Below, in pieces: positions 38,191-48,480 of a stretch of 64,000 nucleotides of DNA (positions are counted from its first letter, which is position 1; each line of letters opens with the position of its first letter). Origin of the DNA: Linyphia triangularis (lineage: Eukaryota; Arthropoda; Arachnida; Araneae; Linyphiidae); assembly GCA_963978545.1 (NCBI GenBank), contig OZ021732.1, positions 47,006,059 through 47,070,058 on the forward strand, written 5' to 3'. The position numbers were made by a program, and so were the translations under genes. The notes beneath the pieces are model-generated. The model did no database searches. It was given only the letters and a program-made list of their open reading frames with translations, and had not been told where the DNA came from.

Positions 38191-38425
38191 CGTCATTCAC
38201 ACTGTGACGTCATACACAAACAGCTTATAATGAAACCGAAACTAAAACAGCAGCAGGAAGGAAACAACTCCACTCCACTTCCGGTCACGTGATTTCCGGT
38301 GACGGCATATCCGGTGATGTCACTTCCTGTGACGTCATATCCGGTCACGCCCCCTTCCGGTGACGTCATCGTCCCCCGTCCCTTGCGCATGCGCCATGGC
38401 TCAGGATCGGCATTTTCTAACTACT

Positions 38426-38431
38426 GTTGAT
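38426..38431 (+). repeat. Target site duplication GTTGAT (right)
   Basis: Direct copy of 23561-23566, immediately outside the CTAACTACT end of the palindrome. Confidence 0.8.
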
Positions 38432-38662
38432 CTATCCCTAAATATTAAAATTAAAAGTCAATTTTTTTTTTCAGTTTTACGAAAATGATATGTATTGTTA
38501 AATCGTAATAATCAAAGATACATATATTGATGTATCCGGCCCACGAAAAGCTCCAATATAAGTCATACGGCCGCCTCTAAAAGTTAGAGGCGAAGGCTGG
38601 TCTAAACAATTTCATTTAATAATGCAGATTTAAACTACTAAGTAAAGCTATGTTTAATTCAT

Positions 38663-39113
38663 ATGTAACACATTTTAGAGTGTCCGCATTCTTTTCCTTG
38701 CAGATTCAAATTGATTTACAGGAAAAGCCACTTCAATCTTTTCCCGATTTCTTAAAATCCTTGATGCGGACAATTTCATACTCGGCCGCAATTTCTGTCT
38801 TTTGCAATTGGATGCAGGAGGGGCCCGTGACGTCGCAAAACAGTTTACGCAGGGATGGCACATAAATTCGCACCGAAGTCAATTAATTTCGCAGCGGAAT
38901 TCGTTGAAATTTGACTACTCGAGCATTTTTCCTGTTTTATAGTTGTTTCAACTTGAGGAATTTACTATACATTTCGTCAGAATACTTTAAATTTCGTCTC
39001 AAATACTAATAAAGATTTCACCTAAAAAAGTGACTTAAATATAGCCAATTATTAATTAATAGTCAATTTTTGTTTGCGTTAAGCGGGATTTTGTGTTAAC
39101 GGGATTTGACTGT
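38663..39113 (-). mobile_element. Tigger/pogo-like remnant with transposase N-terminus
   Basis: On the minus strand the end at about 39113 reads TACAGTCAAATCCCGTTAAC, a typical pogo/Tigger-type terminus. Further in, around 38863-38675, a decayed frame shows the order ILRNREKIE, then a phenylalanine-rich gap, then ARKRMRT, as in the N-terminal HTH region of Tigger-like transposases. The rest of the transposase and the other end are missing. The family call is from memory of the motif order. Confidence 0.5.
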
Positions 39114-39675
39114 ATATGAACAAAGTTTAATGAAGATATAAGTTCATATAAAGGATTCTATAGAGTTTTAAGCAGCGTCAGTTTAAATATGACCAGACCA
39201 CGTCAGCAAATGCGTTTTTGGAAATCTCTTGCTTTTTGAAATCTCCGACAGTATGGAATTAATACCTATTTTTACTTATTTTTTTTTTGTCGACAACATT
39301 GGATGGTTATCTAGATTCTATAAGAGTCATGTAAATAAGGTTTCTATAAGTAAAGTCCCTGGGGTTCCTTTTCTAACATGTCTACATGCCTGATGAAGCT
39401 GTTGGACGAGAACCAAAACACGCAAATGGCTGATTCTGCTATATATCCACAACGTGGAGGCAGGGTGTTTTACACTGAGTTAACTGAATTCGAAAAAAAA
39501 CTGATTTATCATCGAAAAGGGGGCACCTAAAGCCAAAATTTATTATCGAATCCTCTCAAGATAAGAGTAATCTTCCTTCTTCTTGTTCATAACTTGTAAG
39601 GCCTACCTTTGGAAATATTCTTTCATCTGACGATTCTCTTGAGATAACTAGTTGTCAAAAACTGTTTATGTAATT

Positions 39676-39689
39676 TAGAAATACAGTGA
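39676..39689 (+). repeat. 14-bp target site duplication of SINE (left)
   Basis: TAGAAATACAGTGA occurs here and again at 39872-39885, on both sides of the SINE. Confidence 0.85.
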
Positions 39690-39871
39690 TTGGTTGGTTG
39701 TATTCAGATTATCTGGCGCCGTCAGCAACACGAGGGCTATAATGCGCCGAAACATTTCGTCATTTAACAAACCAACATACATTTACAAACACCCATGCCA
39801 AACACGGGACTCGAACCCGCAACCTCGTGGTCTAGAAGCCAGCACGCTAACCACTATAGCGTTTGGTCGGC
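39690..39871 (-). mobile_element. tRNA-derived SINE, 182 bp
   Basis: Read on the minus strand from 39871, a tRNA-like head carries a box A-like TAGTGGTTAGCGTG and a box B GGTTCGAGTCC, followed by a non-tRNA body and a CAACCAACCAAT tail. The anticodon stem-loop is irregular, so it is not a working tRNA gene. Exact 14-bp direct repeats flank it, the hallmark of target-primed retroposition. Confidence 0.8.
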
Positions 39872-39885
39872 TAGAAATACAGTGA
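39872..39885 (+). repeat. 14-bp target site duplication of SINE (right)
   Basis: Second copy of TAGAAATACAGTGA. Confidence 0.85.
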
Positions 39886-39889
39886 CTTA

Positions 39890-40193
39890 CGTCAAATCAG
39901 TGGTGATTAACCACCTAGGGTCTGATCTGACAGGCACACACCATTACGCTTCCACCTCGGAATGCATATGTTCGCTGATGTTCTGGGGCCGATTGTATGT
40001 GCTTTTTTCTTTCCAGACCCTTACAAATTTATCATCTGGCTCCAGGAAAAATCTTTACTCCTCCGTGAACCTAACGTTAGCTCAATAAGAGACAATTAAA
40101 ATTACATGTTGTCTACACCACTTTAATCGTGTCCCTCGGGATTAGACGGATAGAGGAACACAAACTCGTGATACCCACGCTTACAGTCCATTC
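39890..40193 (-). pseudogene. Tc1-like transposase pseudogene, part 2 (catalytic region)
   Basis: The minus strand from 40193 continues the Tc1-like transposase begun at 44632-44486. After the RRRLH block comes RVCVPLSV-like sequence, then RLKWCRQHV, a degenerate FTEE box (normally FTDES), LEPDDK and a PQNISEH block. Internal stops show that it is dead. It is cut from part 1 by the hAT-like element and truncated near the SINE. The two parts join sensibly across the 8-bp target duplication, which shows that the hAT-like element inserted into it. Confidence 0.65.
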
Positions 40194-40201
40194 ATGTGTA
40201 G
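40194..40201 (+). repeat. 8-bp target site duplication ATGTGTAG (left)
   Basis: Directly outside the TAGGGTGGAACG end; repeated at 44478-44485. Confidence 0.85.
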
Positions 40202-40637
40202 TAGGGTGGAACGAAAATGGCCTTTAAATAATTTTTTTTTAATTTTAGTTTAGTAATAGTGGGGAAAAGTTGCCTTTTAATTTCAAAAAGAAGGAAAAAA
40301 AATTTGATTGCAATACTACAACATCTTGAGGTGCCCGCAAAGAGCTTAAAGTTTATAAAAAAAATGAAAAATTATCAACTTTGTTAAATTATTTTTTATG
40401 AATTTCTCGTATATATAATGTTACAAAAGACGGTTTTAAATACATATATAAGCATTAGAGTTGGAAAAAATAATTAATTACAAAATATAATAATAATAAA
40501 AAAATATATTGTTATGTAAAATTTTGTATTTCTTACTTCTGTATCCTTAATGATTACAAATGTTACATTTGCAAAATGTTTGTTTCTACTTCATTGCTAC
40601 ATTAAACTGGTTTTTTGTATTAAATTTTGGTATATTC

Positions 40638-43600
40638 CTACCGTGAGTCAATTTTTGCTCTTATATATCCATCTCTTGCGGTTGAACCACAGACATTTTG
40701 AGCCGATTCGGTCACCAGTTTCACAGTTCTTTCCACTGCTTGCGTGTGACAAGGAAGCCGGGGAAAGTCGATAACCGGGTCTACTTTACTATTTGGTTCA
40801 TCTTCAGATGCCTTCCGTATAAAGTCGTCTTTGAGAGAGTAACTGGAAACATGTTTTAACAAGGGAGGTTCAGTTACGTCATTTTCAGGCCATGAAATCA
40901 TATCAATGTAATCCTTTGCATCGAAGTTTATCTTTGGAACTTTAAACTTCCTGACTCCGCCTCTACTTTCTGTTCTTGCTTTTAAAACACGTCGTAAACC
41001 AAGTTCTCTTTGACAAAAGGAGATTTTCTGGAGCCGCAAAATACCCGTTTCTTTGAATAACCGGATCTATAACGTTCATGAGATCGTCAGAGAGATAGCG
41101 TGAATATGAGATAAGGTTAAACAGATGTTTGGAACCATAAGTACATGAAGGTTTTAACTTAATATTAAACCACACAGGCACATACACTTTCACAATGTAC
41201 TTAGCCAGAGTCTTAAGATTTTGAGTTGGATTTCCAGTTGCCACATACTATCTAAGCAAGCGGTTGGCTAGTGTCAACCACCTGGAGTGAGCAAGCTTTC
41301 CAGGGTTTCGTAAAGATAAATCTAGGGAGCAATTTCCACTTGATACAGCAATACACATATCCAATAAATATTTCTGATCTGTACTTAAATCATTTTTGTC
41401 CGCCAAAAGAGGAAGGTTATTTTCAATTGACAAGAAAGTAACCACAGGAAGATTAGTACAGTTTTCTAGCTGATGAACTATTTCACCTTTAAACTAATTG
41501 GGTCAATTTGTTTTACCATCTAAATGACAAAAAAGATGTCGCAATGGTAGCTCCATTACCATGGAACAAACAAATTAACCACTGTAACGGCCTTCCTATT
41601 TCCCTTTCCATCAAAGAAATCACACCATTATTATGTCCAGTGTTTACAACGGTTCCATCACACCCAATAGAAGTAAAGTTTAAAAGTTGTTTGTTGTGTT
41701 CTCTATCTTCAAGAAACTCCTGTATACTGTCTGCTATGTCTTTTCCAGTGCCAGATTTAGGTGTTACGTGGCCTAAAAACTTTGAGCTTGGTTCCTCTAT
41801 TAGTGAAACGTGCTCTTCTGAAATAACTTTTTTGTATAATTTACTTCCTTTCTTTTCTTGAACAATTGTTTTGTCTTTTCTTCCATCAAAAAACAATCCT
41901 CTATTTTCAGTTATATGGTTATAACGAGTGTCATTAATGAGATATCTTCGATTGGTTGAACTTGCTCGTCTAATTTTCCTCCTGTCTATAACGTTGGTTT
42001 AGTCTTCTGTTATTACACCAAAATCCTGTAAAGCAGCACTAGCTATAGCTGCAGCATTTCTATCTGATATTCCGATACGGTCAGCAATAGAAGCTGCAGA
42101 TGGCAATTTAATGCGCATTTGAGTGATTTTCTCTTCTTTCCGTTTTGAAGGGCCTGGTAGATGCATCTCTTCTTGTATATTTGAAGGACCTGGTTGGTTT
42201 GCATCTTCTGGTATCGAACACTGCTGTTCTTCAGCGCTGTCATTGTCGCCAGTAACCGTTTCTGATACACTAGTATTTTTTGTCCGTTCTTTATTAAACT
42301 TGACTATTCTTTGTAGTTCTTTAATTTTTCTTGCTTCTTTCTTCCTCAAAGCGCTTGTGGTAGCTATATCAACATTACCTATCACCATTTTCCTGTCAGA
42401 ACGTTGATCGCTTAGAAACTTGTGTTCCATAACTGGTACTTTTCTTCCTTTATACAAGTACAAGTATTAAAGGTTACACACTTACATGCAGCAATATGAA
42501 ATAAACCAGGGGCGTAGCCAGGATTTTTTTTCCGGGGGGGGCTGAGAAATTATAAATGTCAACTTCGGAAACAATGATTATCATTCAATAATTTACAAAT
42601 CAAAATTAATCAAACTAAAAAACAAACACTTTTTGGGATTGTAATACTTTTAGCAGATACAGCAGAATTAGTTACTGGAATTTTAAAACTATATGGTAAT
42701 TAATTTAGGTAAACATATTTCAATAAAAATATATTAATTATTAAAATATTATAATTAAATCAATTTATTATTGGAGTTATAATGTTATTGCCAACAATAA
42801 CCATTAACATTTGATTAACAAAGTCCCAATCTAACGCTTTAACGTCCCAATCCGCATGCCCAGCGAAATAGGTCAATAGTTTTAAAAAAAAGCTTTATGA
42901 TCGTAACCATTTATATAAAATAATTTATTTGAATAGTGAAAAATTGCACTTACCTTGAATGGGGTAGAAATAAGAAATTTCTTATATAGAGAATTCTGAA
43001 GTGTTTAACAAAGTGGGATCCGAGCAATGTTGAATATGTATACAATGCTACTCTTGGAGGTTGGAGATGTCTGCTAAGAAAGAGCCGGTTTGTGGCTTTC
43101 TGGAACCCCTTGTCACCTATTGTACTAGTGAACCAGAGTCCCTGGGGGGGGGATCATGGACTAGACAAGTACAAGATCCCCCCCCCCTCCCATCCCCAGG
43201 ACTCTGAAAGCCTTTTGTCGGACGAAAGTCCGCACCAACGAGACTAGACATCGCGTATCACGTCGACTAGTCATCACACCTGAAGTCTGGAGTGCTACAT
43301 TCAGGGCAGATTCAACTTAATTCGATTCGTTAATAATTCCAGTGCTTTGTCTGTCCAATTTCAAAAAATTAGAAAATAACGAAAACTTGTGTTAATTTCA
43401 AATTTTAATTATCCAAGCATAAATAGATCTATTTCTGACTTTCGAGGTTTGAAAATTTCGGAGGGGGCTGCAGCCCCATCAGCCACCCCCTGGCTACGCG
43501 CCTGACATAAACGTTCGACCTCGCCTCTACATTTCGAGAGGTTGCAGTCAAACTTTTCTGACCCTTTTCTGCTTTTTTCATTAGTAAAATTCTTTGGCTA

Positions 43601-43825
43601 GAAACAACGTCATCATATTTGCTCTATTTTGGGAACTAAAGTGTCACATATTTCACGTACAGTAGGATCCTTCTCTGAAGCATTTTTGAGGTTTTGTCTG
43701 ATATAACAGTAGCACTTCATAACAGATTCGTAAGTAGGCAGTTCAACATCAAGCAAATCACTACATTTCCCAAAAATAGGACATTCCGACATTTGTCTTG
43801 TCTTCACTAATTTAGACTGAGTCAT
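40638..43825 (-). pseudogene. Transposase-like gene of the hAT-like element (decayed)
   Basis: Read from 43825 downward: a Cys-containing N-terminal part (43825-43613), a gap holding the MITE, a basic Lys/Arg-rich and Ser/Pro-rich part with an HTH-like SAASIADRIGISDRNAA stretch (42463-41999), then a catalytic-looking CDGTVVNTG block with GRPLQW and FHGN (41896-41513). DQKYLLDMC, PGKLAHSRWL, SRYLSDDL and VIDPVIQRNGYFAAPE follow (41445-40963). The C-terminus has VTEPPLL and LPCHTQAVERTVKLV (to 40638). I recall this order in many uncharacterised arthropod and cnidarian proteins. Breaks include a frameshift near 41560, stops around 41500, a stop at 41245-41247 and a frameshift near 41035. The N-terminal segments may be separate exons. 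Confidence 0.6.
42507..43504. mobile_element. Nested MITE, 998 bp, CAGGGGCGTAGCCAGG ends
   Basis: The left end CAGGGGCGTAGCCAGG matches the inverted right end CCTGGCTACGCGCCTG. It is flanked by AAATAAAC (42499-42506) and ACATAAAC (43505-43512), an 8-bp duplication with one mismatch. The inside is non-coding, and a C-run and G-run pair near 43145-43190 forms a smaller inverted repeat. The ends are of a well-known hAT-derived type. It interrupts the transposase gene of the surrounding element and is therefore younger. Confidence 0.8.
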
Positions 43826-44477
43826 TTTTACTCACAGCAATAGAGTAGAACACATACTAACAAAATATTATGTTAATCTGTAACACATTAGACGTAGCGG
43901 AGGCGCCAACTTAACTGAACTCGGCACAGTTACTGACCTGACACCTGATCTGAGCTTGTCACCGCACGCAGACAAATCTTTGCCCCTCCCCCCACCCACC
44001 CACACACAACATCCGCTCCGGCGATGACTCAGGCTCCTGTATGCCAATGTAATACTAAAACTGCTTTTATCTTTCTATTTATTTTATAACGCATAAATGA
44101 AGCTTTTTATTTCATAATCGAGACACGCAAAAATCTTTGAAAAAGTTCAAAAAGTGTGTTTTTATGAAACTTTAACGTACTTGCGGCACCTCAAGACGTA
44201 TTCTAATATTTTTTATATTTTTAATTTATCTTATCTACACCATAAGGCAACTTTTCCGTGCTATTACAAATTGAAATCAAAAGTTGATTATATCGTCAAA
44301 AAAAATTTAAAATATAGCAAAAATTTCAATTTTTCGAAACTTTAAATGGCTTTGCGGCACCTCAAGACGTACTCCAATATTTTTCATATTTTTAATTTAT
44401 CTTATCTACATCAAAAAGCAACTTTTCCGCACTATTACAAATTAAAAATCAAAAGTTGATTTTTTCGTTCCACCCTA

Positions 44478-44485
44478 ATGTGTAG
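44478..44485 (+). repeat. 8-bp target site duplication ATGTGTAG (right)
   Basis: Second copy, directly after the CACCCTA end of the hAT-like element. Confidence 0.85.
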
Positions 44486-44632
44486 CCTTCGACGCACAGT
44501 AGTGGCAGATATCGTCTTACCAGAATGAGGAACGCCGAAGAAAAGAGCTGCATAAGTGATTGATTGCCCTGCTTCGAGGCGTCCTATTGTAAACCAGCGC
44601 TCGCTATCTGCCATGCGTCTTCTGGAAGCCAT
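44486..44632 (-). pseudogene. Tc1-like transposase pseudogene, part 1 (N-terminus)
   Basis: Starts with an ATG at 44632. The N-terminal HTH of a Tc1-like transposase is clear: MASRRRMADSERW, IGRLEAGQSIT and ALFFGVPHS. It then jumps within the frame to SATTVRRRLH, skipping the second HTH region, so the copy was already internally deleted. At 44485 it runs into the target duplication of the hAT-like element and continues at 40193. Confidence 0.7.
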
Positions 44633-47600
44633 ATAAACACATCTGTCTTAAAAACAAATCGTATTAAAAGTTCTAAACACTTTTTATCAGCACTTACATG
44701 CAACTCCTCTAACCCTTCTCAATGCTGGCTTCTTATACGACTTCCTTTTTGATATATATCTGGACACGAAACCGTGATTGGCTTACATAACATATTTGCG
44801 TACTTTCATTTACTTCTGCAGCAAATTGCAGCCTCTCAAATGCAGATTGGCTTCTGGAAATTAACATTTTCCTCACCGTGCTTAACTTTTGACAGTGAGT
44901 GTAGTTATGAGTTATTTGGAAATCTCTTCTGAAATTTATTTAATTTCGATGCTGACTTTTGGTTGCTACTATTTTGGCATGTCTTTAATCGTTCTTTCGC
45001 GACTACGCTACTTTCAGTACAATATTAAGACAATTCACAAGAACATTTTTACTCAAATTTTTTCCATCATAAAGTACTGAAATAAACCCTTTAGTATATA
45101 TAAAGTATTCAAAATCGTAAAATGTGGGGATTTATTTTGAAATTTGGAAACTTGAAAAGTAAAGTAATAAATACCTTTTACCACTTCTTACTATTTAGAA
45201 TAATAGAGTACTTCAATTTAGAATAGAAAAAATACTTTTGTTTTAATATTTTATTTTCATCAAATATGTTAGTTCTAAGAGGTCGAAGCTAGTTACTTTA
45301 TTAATAAAAGAGTTGGCAGTGTTTGGTTATAGTGGACCTGATCTAGATATTAAAAGGTTCGTTACAATATTTAAACATGAGGAATTCTCAGAAAAGGATC
45401 AGAGTCAACACGATTAATAAGCTAAGCATTTAATTTATTATATCTTTGCATAATTACTACTAATTACTCATTGACACGTATTGATTCTTACAAATGCATT
45501 ACATTATATTCATTCTTAAACGTATTAACTCTTAAGGGTTTTCTTGGTAGAGAGAGACAAGTCGCGTAGAGGACAAAATGACTCTCCATTTCCTTTGTCA
45601 TTCCGAGAGCTCAGATGTGGAGACTTCCACCTATCTTAGGAACAAGCTTGTAATGATTAAACTTGAAATAACTCGTTACAAGAAACTTCGTGTCCTTCTA
45701 TCATAGGATAAAAAACCCTAACAGGTTGAACTAATTCAAACCCTCATCCAATGAAGAACTCTACTTTTAAACCTTCACTGTTGCGGGGTTGTAGAAAGTC
45801 CAAAAAACAGTGACCCTCAAATGCCCTACAGGATCATTTCGTTGGCAAAACAAGAAACCCCTCTTTCAAAAATTAAACAATTTTTTTAGCACCCCTCAAA
45901 GTTCACTTCAAACAATAAAATTCAGTGTTGTGATGTATCAACTTTACAACAATGTTTGCTTAAACAAAATTAAGGAAAATTATTAAACAAAACACATCGA
46001 TGCAAATAACTTTATCCTAAGTTGTTTAAACTGACAATATAACCATAGTACGGATTTCTTTATATACGTTATATGTACGTTTCCAGAACGTTTTATGTAC
46101 ACACTGATACGTTAAAGTGGGCCATTTAAAAAAAAAAATTGGCCTAAATAAAATAAATAATTTCCCACTATTTACAATAAAGTCCATTAAAAAGGTGGGA
46201 AATAACGATTTTTCCCAAATTTCGAGAATTATTTCAATTTATTAAGTGGTCCAGCAGAAATGTGTGTTCGTGCGTCTGTGGTCAGCTATACTTTCAACTG
46301 TGGTCTGTGGTCAGCTATACTTTGGACTGTGGTCTGGTCAGCTATACCCTATGATGGTCAACTTTTGTATGCAGTTTTTTTATGGAAATGCAGTTAGTTT
46401 TAAAAGTAAAGCTATGGATTATTTTCTAATGGTCTTGTTGGATGGAAAATAAAAAACTTTTTTATCAACCAAATTTGCATAGTGAAGTGCTATAAAAGTT
46501 TAAACTGTGTAATTTTTATAAAATTAACATGAAGATATTTTCCTTAACCTAGTCTTCTTTTCTAGTTTATTTTGAGCATTTTTTATATTTACATTGCTCA
46601 GTTATTTCTAACGGATAAAAAATTAAAGCGCGTTGAAATCTTTTTGGAACACTCTGTGTAGCTGTTTAATACAGACAAAACGGTCTGCTTTCGCTAGGCA
46701 AGATTTTTTTTTTTTTTTTTTTTTTTTTTCCTTGATTTGATTATGTTCAATAACATGTGTAACTTTTTGACATTTAACGATTCAAATTATAAATAGATTT
46801 AACATTTATTCACATAACTGCAAATTAGATTTTATTTGATAAATTTAATCGTATTTTGTCTATATGTCTATGTTCTGATCATTTTCAGAATTTATGAATT
46901 TTTTTTAAGTAATTTTTCCAAATAATATGTGAATTGAACAGTTTGGTTATATCATTGCTCTTTAGTTGGATGCGTGAATATTCTTTCTAAAATCAAGAAA
47001 TATGCTTATTTACATTGAAAGTATAATTTTGTGAATAAAGAAACATTTTAAATACTGGACATTTATTTGGGTTAACAAAATCAGCACGATGACAAAGTTG
47101 AACAATAATTTTAATAAAATTGCATTATATTATTAGATATTAGTTACAAAGTTCCTAGGTTTAAATGCTATTTAATCAAGATTTTATTAGTTCATCAGTC
47201 AAAACATAACAGATTCAATTGAACGAGACCATTTTCGTTTGCTGAAAAAAAGTTGAATATAATATGATAAAATACAGAAATTAGATGTATTTTGTTATTT
47301 TTAAAGTGAAAATTCAAACGTAAGATGATTAAAAAGATCTAAATCTTTATTACTCTTCAACTCTGAAAATGTTTATTCGATTACAAATGATATATTTACT
47401 AACTTAAGCCTATTACACACCTGTCAATTGAATGCTGAACAAAAAGTGGAAACAACTTTAAAATGCACAGAAAAAATAGTGCTGTATTATATAGATTTTA
47501 AATTTCTCACTTGAATAGAAAATTAATACAAATAATATAATTAAAGTTTCTTCATTGGGAAAAATCTCGGTTTAAACAAAATCTCTATCTGCTTTACACG

Positions 47601-47688
47601 GATTAGTGAGCGCTTTACAATCGCTCAAACAACTCTGCTGGTGCTAATGTCTGTGGTTATGTTTCAACATAGCAAAATTAAATGTTAA
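44633..47688. other. AT-rich intergenic DNA
   Basis: No gene is supported. A T run lies near 46706-46730 and a short minisatellite near 46272-46352. The short open frames (for example 44889-45080 and 46246-46452) show no recognisable domain and no codon bias. Confidence 0.5.
46272..46352 (+). repeat. Short minisatellite, about 29-bp unit
   Basis: Two full units and one shortened unit of a GTGGTCAGCTATACTTT-containing sequence follow each other, separated by ACTGTGGTCT links. Confidence 0.7.
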
Positions 47689-47942
47689 GGTAAAAGTACA
47701 CTCTCGTCGAGACAAGACGAGCCGCTGCGAGTGTGAGAGTGTACTTGGTGATCTCAGCTTCTTCCGCCCTGACTCGGCCTATCTCACCTCGTCTACGATC
47801 GGGCTCGCCTGTGCTCCGTCTGGAGTAGGTTTGTCTACCCGAGAGGGAGCGAATAAATTTATATCCATTTCGACTGAGGCAAAGGGGAAGAAAAAAAAAC
47901 TCGCACCGGCTCGTCTTGTCTCGGCGAGAGTGTACTGGTACC
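47689..47942. mobile_element. GC-rich 254-bp MITE
   Basis: The left end GGTAAAAGTACACTCTC and the inverted right end GAGAGTGTACTGGTACC match with two mismatches. The match continues inward as GAGACAAGACGAGCC against its reverse complement, to about 45 bp in all. The stretch stands out as GC-rich in an AT-rich setting. No clear target duplication is seen. Confidence 0.65.
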
Positions 47943-48299
47943 ATCAAAGTATAAGTTTCTAAATATAGTTCAATACTATGAAACGGCTAATTCTCAAAGT
48001 TTATTTTTCAAGAGTATTTAACTCAGAACGTACGGTATAAGCCAAACTGGGTTCCATTTTTTAAAACTGTCATAATCTAATGAAAGTTCAAATTATGTTA
48101 GTTCTCTTACCAAATAACATCATTAAACAAATTATTTTCACGCAAGTGTACTTATCATTTAAATTTTTGTCTAGTAATGTTGACCTTATTATAAAGTAGC
48201 CATTGTTCACGTTTTGGATATGACGAAACACATTTTTAACAGTAGTAATTCATGAAATCGTTATGCATTAAGTTTGCAACTTAATTTTGTAATACATCT

Positions 48300-48480
48300 C
48301 ACGTGTAACTCGCGATAACTCGAAGTTCAAGGGACTGACCAAATTCTTCGAGTTATCCGAAATTCGATTTATCGGAAGTTATTTTTGTTACATTAAATTG
48401 TCTTGGGACCTATTGAAGACTTCGAGATAAACAAATATTCGACTAATGAGACTTTGAGTTAACGCGAATATTGACTGTAA
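48300..48480. mobile_element. Tigger/pogo-type MITE fragment
   Basis: Repeated ACTCGAAGTTC, TTCGAGTTATC and GAGTTAACGCG motifs, in both orientations, are typical of the termini of Tigger/pogo-type short elements. The fragment is degenerate and its ends are not exact. Confidence 0.45.

Larger units (their letters stand above)
23567..38425. mobile_element. 14.86-kb near-perfect palindromic element with 6-bp target duplication
   Basis: The whole block is one inverted repeat: the left arm (23567 to about 31060) is the reverse complement of the right arm (about 31086 to 38425). Only scattered mismatches and one 154-bp repeat-unit difference separate the arms, and the spacer is about 25 bp. Paired positions sum to about 62146 through most of the arms, 62142 near the centre and 61992 at the tips. 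The ends read AGTAGTTAG and CTAACTACT, with GTTGAT direct repeats outside. No frame inside resembles DNA polymerase B, integrase, capsid or any transposase; all frames are short and AT-rich. 5'-AG ends and 6-bp duplications are known for Polinton/Maverick elements, so this may be a non-autonomous fold-back derivative. A new class is also possible. Confidence 0.85.
31086..38425 (-). repeat. Right arm of the giant palindrome
   Basis: About 7.34 kb, the mirror image of the left arm. It has three instead of four 154-bp units (37724-38190), which accounts for the length difference. The A run near 32602-32637 mirrors the left T run. Scattered single-base differences from the left arm show that this is not simply an identical copy. 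Confidence 0.85.
40202..44477 (-). mobile_element. hAT-like DNA transposon, 4.28 kb, with 8-bp target duplication
   Basis: The left end starts TAGGGTGGAACGAAAA and the right end finishes with its inverted copy CGTTCCACCCTA. Both are flanked by ATGTGTAG. Inverted similarity extends inward for roughly 190 bp and includes a GGAAAAGTTGC motif and a CTTGAGGTGCC motif. The right end holds two direct copies of that subterminal unit (about 44160-44330 and 44335-44477). A decayed transposase gene lies inside on the minus strand, and a 1-kb MITE is nested in it. Eight-base duplications and TAG ends fit the hAT superfamily, though I could not place the family. Confidence 0.75.

Noticed and set aside
39375..39420. 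CTGATGA ... AAAAC segment like a hammerhead ribozyme core
   Set aside because: The GAAA box is not intact (CAAAAC) and no matching stem I/III pair with a cleavage site could be found.
39795..39871. tRNA gene on the minus strand
   Set aside because: Boxes A and B are present, but the anticodon stem-loop does not fold regularly and target duplications mark a SINE.
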